A DNA stretch of 64,000 nucleotides, from positions 124,001-188,000 of the forward strand of contig NZ_BMMH01000006.1 of the NCBI RefSeq assembly GCF_014645735.1, in the 5' to 3' direction. The DNA comes from Nocardia jinanensis (GTDB lineage Bacteria; Actinomycetota; Actinomycetes; Mycobacteriales; Mycobacteriaceae). The position numbers were made by a program, and so were the translations under genes. The notes under the pieces were generated by a model. That model ran no database searches. It was given only the letters and a program-made list of their open reading frames with translations, and was not told the DNA's origin. Numbering within the stretch: the stretch's first letter is position 1; every line of letters starts with the position of its first letter. Shown here piece after piece: positions 60,441-64,000 of the stretch.

Positions 60441-60518
60441 TCGTCTGTAATAACCTCGACGGTATACTGACGGCCACCGTTCAGCAAGTATGAATCTGTA
60501 GTTCCGGAAGGTGACGCC

Positions 60519-61124
60519 GTGGCGCGAAGTACCAGCACGACCCAAGGGCGTCCGCGCGATCCCGATGTCGACCGGCGGGTCGCCGACGCCGCCATAGACC
60601 TGTTCGGCGCCGCAGGCTGGGCCGGATTCACCGTCGAAGCCGTGGCGAAACGAGCAGGGGTCGGTAAAGCATCGATCTACCTGCGGTGGCCGACGAAGGA
60701 AGCTCTGCTGCTGGAGGCGCTGCGACAGCGATTCAGCGGTGTCACCGCCGTCGAGCCGGCGAATGTCCGGGAAGAGCTCGTACAACTCGCCCTGCAACTG
60801 TTCCGGCGATACGTCGGCGATACCGGCCAGGCCGCCTTCCGGATCGCACTGGAAGCCTCCCGCATCCCCGGGGTGGCCGAACACTGGGCCGGTATCCGCA
60901 ACTCGCAGGTCGTGGCCGCGCGCGCGATCGTCCGCCGCGGTATCCAACGGGGTGAGCTACCACCCGATACCCCGGTGACGCTGCTCCTGGACACCCTCAG
61001 CGGTGCCGTGATGAATCATGTGCAGACCACACCACCGGTAGCCCCGGAGGAGCGGGAGGCCGCAGCCGAGACCTACTCCCGCAAGCTGGTCGATTTCATC
61101 CTCGCGAACGCCACGGCGGGCTGA
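60519..61124 (+). CDS. TetR family transcriptional regulator
   Basis: 201 residues from GTG 60519 after GGAAGG. The HTH is FTVEAVAKRAGVGKASIYLR at about residues 34-53 followed by WPTKEALLLEALRQRF, and the N-terminus TTQGRPRDPDVDRRVADAAI matches the TetR at 10624-11238 in arrangement. The C-terminal domain (VQLALQLFRRYVGDTGQAAF, GELPPDTPVTLLLDTLSGAV) resembles TetR_C of the AcrR type. It is divergent from the acyl-CoA dehydrogenase operon with a palindrome between them, so local repression of that operon and itself is likely. The inducer may be an acyl-CoA. Confidence 0.92.
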   Translation: MARSTSTTQGRPRDPDVDRRVADAAIDLFGAAGWAGFTVEAVAKRAGVGKASIYLRWPTKEALLLEALRQRFSGVTAVEPANVREELVQLALQLFRRYVGDTGQAAFRIALEASRIPGVAEHWAGIRNSQVVAARAIVRRGIQRGELPPDTPVTLLLDTLSGAVMNHVQTTPPVAPEEREAAAETYSRKLVDFILANATAG

Positions 61125-61138
61125 CCGGGATCAGCCGA

Positions 61139-61167
61139 CAGCCCGGCGAGGGATACTCGCCGGGCTG
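61139..61167. terminator. strong hairpin between convergent genes
   Basis: Perfect 12-bp stem CAGCCCGGCGAG (61139-61150) and CTCGCCGGGCTG (61156-61167) with a GGATA loop. Confidence 0.72.
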
Positions 61168-61183
61168 AGCAGGATTCCCGATA

Positions 61184-63556
61184 TCAGCGGTTCTTCCATT
61201 GCGGTCGCCGCTTCTGCGCGAACGCTGCCGGCCCTTCGATCGCATCCGCACTGACCAGCAGTTCCTCCACCGCGGGCGACTGGTGGGTCACGGCGTCGAA
61301 AGTATCGGCGATACCTTGCGTTTCCTTCATGACCTGCAGCGAGATCCGCACAGACGTGGGGGAACCGTCGAGAATCTCCGCGGCGAGCGCCCGCGCCGCC
61401 TCCAACGCCTTGCCCGCCGGCGCGACCCGGTTGACCAGACCGTACGATTCGGCTTCGACAGCGGTCAGACGGCGGCCGGTCAAGATCATCTCGTTGGCCA
61501 CGTTCGCCGGAACCTTGCGCGGCAACCGGATCAGGCCACCGGCGCCCGCGATGAGACCGACCTTCACCTCCGACAGCGCGAACCGGGCCGTCTCGTCCGC
61601 GACCACCAGATGACTGGCCAGTGCGATCTCGCAACCACCACCCATGGCGAAACCGTTCACCGCGGCGATCACCGGCTTGGGCATATCGCGTCGGCTGGTG
61701 AGCCCGCCGAACCCGGTCTTGGGTATCCACCTCGGCTTACCGGAGGCCGAGTACACCAGATCGTTGCCCGCGGAGAACGCCTTGTCCCCCGCGCCGGTCA
61801 GGATCGCGACCCACAGGTCCGGATCGGCGAAGTAGGCGTCGAAGATCTCCGCGAGTTCCTCATTGGCCGGCGGATGCAAGCTGTTGCGGACCTCCGGACG
61901 GTTGATGGTGATTTCCAGCAGATGACCGTCGCGGCGCACGAGAACATGCGCGTATTCGTCCCGGAACACCGCCGGACGCGACGGGAACAGTTGATCCATC
62001 CTTCCCTCGGTGGTGGTGACCCGGTTGCCGAAACCGAAGGAGCGCACATAGACCCGGCTACCGATCGGCTCGCCGGTACTCAGACGGTCGAGGATCTCGT
62101 CGTCGCCGGTCTCGGTCATAGCCACGAAACGCCGGTTATCGGCCTCCAGCCGGCCGATAACGACACCGGTACGGGAGCCGTTCCGGTCGTGTTTGACCGT
62201 GTAGGTCTCGATGACGCCCCAGCCGTCGGCGTGCACAGCCCGCTCCGGGGCGGGCCAGGAATCGATCTCGGCCTGCAACCGGGCACTGTGGCAGGCACGC
62301 CACGGTACGGGGGTGGTCGAGTAGATGCCGACGGAGTACTTGCTCATCGTGCCGCCGTTGGCGCCCACGAAACCGAAGGCGCCGGGCTGCGCGCGCATCC
62401 GTTGCACGGTCTCCGCGATGGCATGCATCGAATAGTTGTTGCCCGCGCCGCCGAAGAACGGCAGCCCGCCGGTCAGGGTGAGCCCACGGGGGTCGGCGGG
62501 GTCGATCCCGAGTCCGTCGCAGATATTGAACACCGGGATCGGGAAGCAACTGTAGAGGTCGACGGTGGCCAGATCGTCCACCCCGATTCCGGCGACCTCC
62601 AGCGCATGCTCGGCGGCCATCACCGAGGCCGGCCCACGGCTGAGATCCTGCCGGTCCAGCAGGCTGCGCTCACGCAGGTCGGCGTGACCGTGCAGGAACA
62701 CCCACTTGTCTTCCGGCACCCCCAGCCGCCGGGCCGCGGCCACGGACATGATCAGCACCGCCGCGGCCTGGTTGACCTTTTCGCGGGCGACGAGATAACG
62801 GGTGTAGGGCTCGGCGATGATCCGGTTGGACTCCGTCGGGGTCACCAGTTCGTGGGCGCTGCGCTCCACCGGTGCGGACGAATACGGGTTCGCCGCGGCG
62901 ACCTTGCTGAACGGAGCGAACAGTTCACCCATCGCGCTCGCGTACTCCGCACGTGACTGCTTCGAACGGGCCCGGCGGGCGTTGTCGAACAGCGCGTACT
63001 GGCTGGGTGCGTCGGTCAGGCCGTGGGTCCGGGACTGCTGCGAGCTCATGCCCGCGAGGCCGAATCCGCGGTCCTCGAGGCTGCCCTCGACATGCTCGGT
63101 GAAATCCGGCTTGTCCGGGGCCTTGGCCAGATGCTGCACGGTGGAGATGGCTTCGGACCCGAATACCAGCGCGACCTCGGAATCACCTGCCGCGATAACC
63201 GCGGACAGCTCGGTGACCAGGTGCTGCGGGCCCTGCCCGCCACCGACTTCCAGAATCGCCCGAGCGGGCGCCGCGCGGAGGCGGTTCGCCACCGACCTCG
63301 GGTAGTTGTCCGATTTGCCCAATGGGGCGGGCCAGCCCGGAGACGAGATCTCGAACTGCCGAATACCGGCGACGGTGTCGATCGCCGCGGCGATCGATGC
63401 GGTGTCCGCTGCGGTGTCATCGAGTGCTCCACGTGCTGCGTTTGCAGCGAGGTCCACGGCAGATAACCGCTGGTATCCGGGGGCATCGAGGCTCTCGGCG
63501 AACTGTCCGACACCCACGACCACCGGGGTGCGTGGGTCGAGATCGAAGTTGGTCAT
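61184..63556 (-). CDS. thiolase-like protein fused to enoyl-CoA hydratase
   Basis: 790 residues. Residues about 1-515 form a thiolase-like (SCP-x/acetyl-CoA acetyltransferase group) module: TPVVVGVGQFAESLDAPGYQ, VGGGQGPQHLVTELSAVIAA where a nucleophilic cysteine would be expected, DLATVDLYSCFPIPV, GGLPFFGGAGNNYSMHAIAE and FGFVGANGGTMSKYSVGIYS. Residues about 525-790 are a crotonase module: LEITINRPEVRNSLHPP, ILTGAGDKAFSAGNDLVYSA, AAVNGFAMGGGCEIALASHL, and VKVGLIAGAGGLIRLPRK. The fusion could hydrate an enoyl-CoA and then cleave or transfer the product. There is no dehydrogenase domain, so it is not a FadB-type multienzyme. The gene is monocistronic. Confidence 0.88.
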   Translation of the reverse strand: MTNFDLDPRTPVVVGVGQFAESLDAPGYQRLSAVDLAANAARGALDDTAADTASIAAAIDTVAGIRQFEISSPGWPAPLGKSDNYPRSVANRLRAAPARAILEVGGGQGPQHLVTELSAVIAAGDSEVALVFGSEAISTVQHLAKAPDKPDFTEHVEGSLEDRGFGLAGMSSQQSRTHGLTDAPSQYALFDNARRARSKQSRAEYASAMGELFAPFSKVAAANPYSSAPVERSAHELVTPTESNRIIAEPYTRYLVAREKVNQAAAVLIMSVAAARRLGVPEDKWVFLHGHADLRERSLLDRQDLSRGPASVMAAEHALEVAGIGVDDLATVDLYSCFPIPVFNICDGLGIDPADPRGLTLTGGLPFFGGAGNNYSMHAIAETVQRMRAQPGAFGFVGANGGTMSKYSVGIYSTTPVPWRACHSARLQAEIDSWPAPERAVHADGWGVIETYTVKHDRNGSRTGVVIGRLEADNRRFVAMTETGDDEILDRLSTGEPIGSRVYVRSFGFGNRVTTTEGRMDQLFPSRPAVFRDEYAHVLVRRDGHLLEITINRPEVRNSLHPPANEELAEIFDAYFADPDLWVAILTGAGDKAFSAGNDLVYSASGKPRWIPKTGFGGLTSRRDMPKPVIAAVNGFAMGGGCEIALASHLVVADETARFALSEVKVGLIAGAGGLIRLPRKVPANVANEMILTGRRLTAVEAESYGLVNRVAPAGKALEAARALAAEILDGSPTSVRISLQVMKETQGIADTFDAVTHQSPAVEELLVSADAIEGPAAFAQKRRPQWKNR

Positions 63557-63639
63557 GCGTACTACTCCTGCTGTTGCCTCTGGTCGGGCAGCCCGGCGCG
63601 GCGTCCGGATCGCCCGGCGACTCGGTCACCCGACTTTCT

Positions 63640-63654
63640 AGACGTAATTCGTCT
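63640..63654. promoter_or_regulatory. AGACG-TAATT-CGTCT palindrome
   Basis: Perfect 5-bp arms around TAATT, 84 bp upstream of the thiolase/hydratase fusion start. It may be an operator or part of the promoter. Confidence 0.42.
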
Positions 63655-63658
63655 GAAA

Positions 63659-63875
63659 CCAAGGCCGACTATACCCCGCCGGATCGGGCCGGCGACGAGA
63701 CCCGGCCACCCGTCCGACGGCGGCGCCGCGATCCCGACCCGAGCCCCGACTCCCCCGAGCACGCAAATACGCCATTGGACCCACACATCGCGACAGAAAG
63801 GCCGGGTCCGGGATCTGTTATCAGGTCCGGAGCGATCCGGTGACCTCGATGGTCATCCTGTGACGTCACGGCCGA
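63659..63875. other. intergenic stretch with no supported gene
   Basis: Short open frames exist but none has a ribosome site with recognisable protein. No hairpin of note was seen. It follows the palindrome and precedes the stop of the edge gene. Confidence 0.45.
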
Positions 63876-64000
63876 TCAGCCCGGTTCGGCCGAGCGCGCA
63901 CCGCGGTCCAACCGGATCGCAGCCTTCCGATACAGGCTGCGGGCCATCTCGACACTCGGTGCACGCTCGGCCATCTTGAACTGCCAGTACTGCATCCTGC
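63876..64000 (-). CDS. C-terminal fragment of a gene cut by the window edge (possibly acyl-CoA dehydrogenase-like)
   Basis: The minus-strand frame is open from the window edge to TGA at 63876-63878. It encodes about 41 residues including MQYWQFKMAERAPSVEMARS and then LYRKAAIRLDRGARSAEPG. The amphipathic helix resembles the segment after QxFQF in acyl-CoA dehydrogenases (KLADMATEIEAAR in many), but there it is followed by a further 70-100 residues that are missing here. Either this is another family with a similar last helix, or a truncated dehydrogenase. Only the sequence beyond the window can decide. Confidence 0.5.
   Translation of the reverse strand, partial: RMQYWQFKMAERAPSVEMARSLYRKAAIRLDRGARSAEPG

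Overview
This 64 kb window is high-GC actinobacterial chromosome. It most resembles a mycolic-acid-containing genus such as Nocardia or Rhodococcus. That is an inference from the gene families present: F420-type LLM flavoprotein, mycofactocin-type SDR, many FadE-like acyl-CoA dehydrogenases, FadR-type GntR and TetR regulators, actinobacterial P450s with a His-variant ferredoxin, and frequent GTG/TTG starts with GGAGG-type ribosome sites. I see no rRNA, tRNA, CRISPR array, insertion sequence or integrase. Almost everything is catabolic or redox metabolism.

Region 1 (1 to about 35 kb) is a mosaic of short acyl-CoA/lipid-type catabolic operons. It holds acyl-CoA dehydrogenases, enoyl-CoA hydratases, AMP-forming CoA ligases, two about 820-residue tandem CaiB/BaiF proteins, SDRs, a MaoC-type hydratase, a cysteine-less thiolase with a DUF35 partner, a TesB thioesterase, and a kinase/dehydrogenase pair like ACAD10/11 or LvaA/LvaC. 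About fifteen intergenic sites here fit one pseudo-palindrome, TNACTWAGTNA, in front of nearly every operon, including those of a TetR and two FadR-type GntR proteins. This looks like one local regulon.

Region 2 (about 35.5 to 55 kb) is the most unusual part. A P450 that lacks the ExxR motif comes first. Two paralogous GAF-LuxR regulators then bracket a cluster holding two CrtC-like (DUF7064-type) proteins, two copies of an unrecognised about 440-residue family, a stand-alone phosphohistidine swivel domain, a canonical P450 with ferredoxin, NorE/NorF-like oxidase subunits without a catalytic subunit, a membrane protein, a tyrosine phosphatase and a 53-residue ORF. Beyond the second LuxR lies an operon with a C-terminally truncated pyruvate-phosphate-dikinase-like protein (ATP-grasp plus phosphohistidine domain), ferredoxin reductase, aldehyde dehydrogenase, alcohol dehydrogenase and a winged-helix protein. 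I infer a substrate-oxidising P450 pathway coupled to a split ATP-dependent phosphotransferase of phenylphosphate-synthase or rifampin-phosphotransferase type. Both LuxR promoters carry TGTAAC-N4-GTCACA, and four promoters of the cluster carry GACCAT.

Region 3 (55 to 64 kb) returns to acyl-CoA metabolism: a nitronate-monooxygenase-like protein, an NDP-forming acyl-CoA ligase, a fused double acyl-CoA dehydrogenase with a TetR and a perfect operator palindrome between them, and a thiolase/enoyl-CoA-hydratase fusion. These could take acids made by region 2 into beta-oxidation. Both window edges cut genes.
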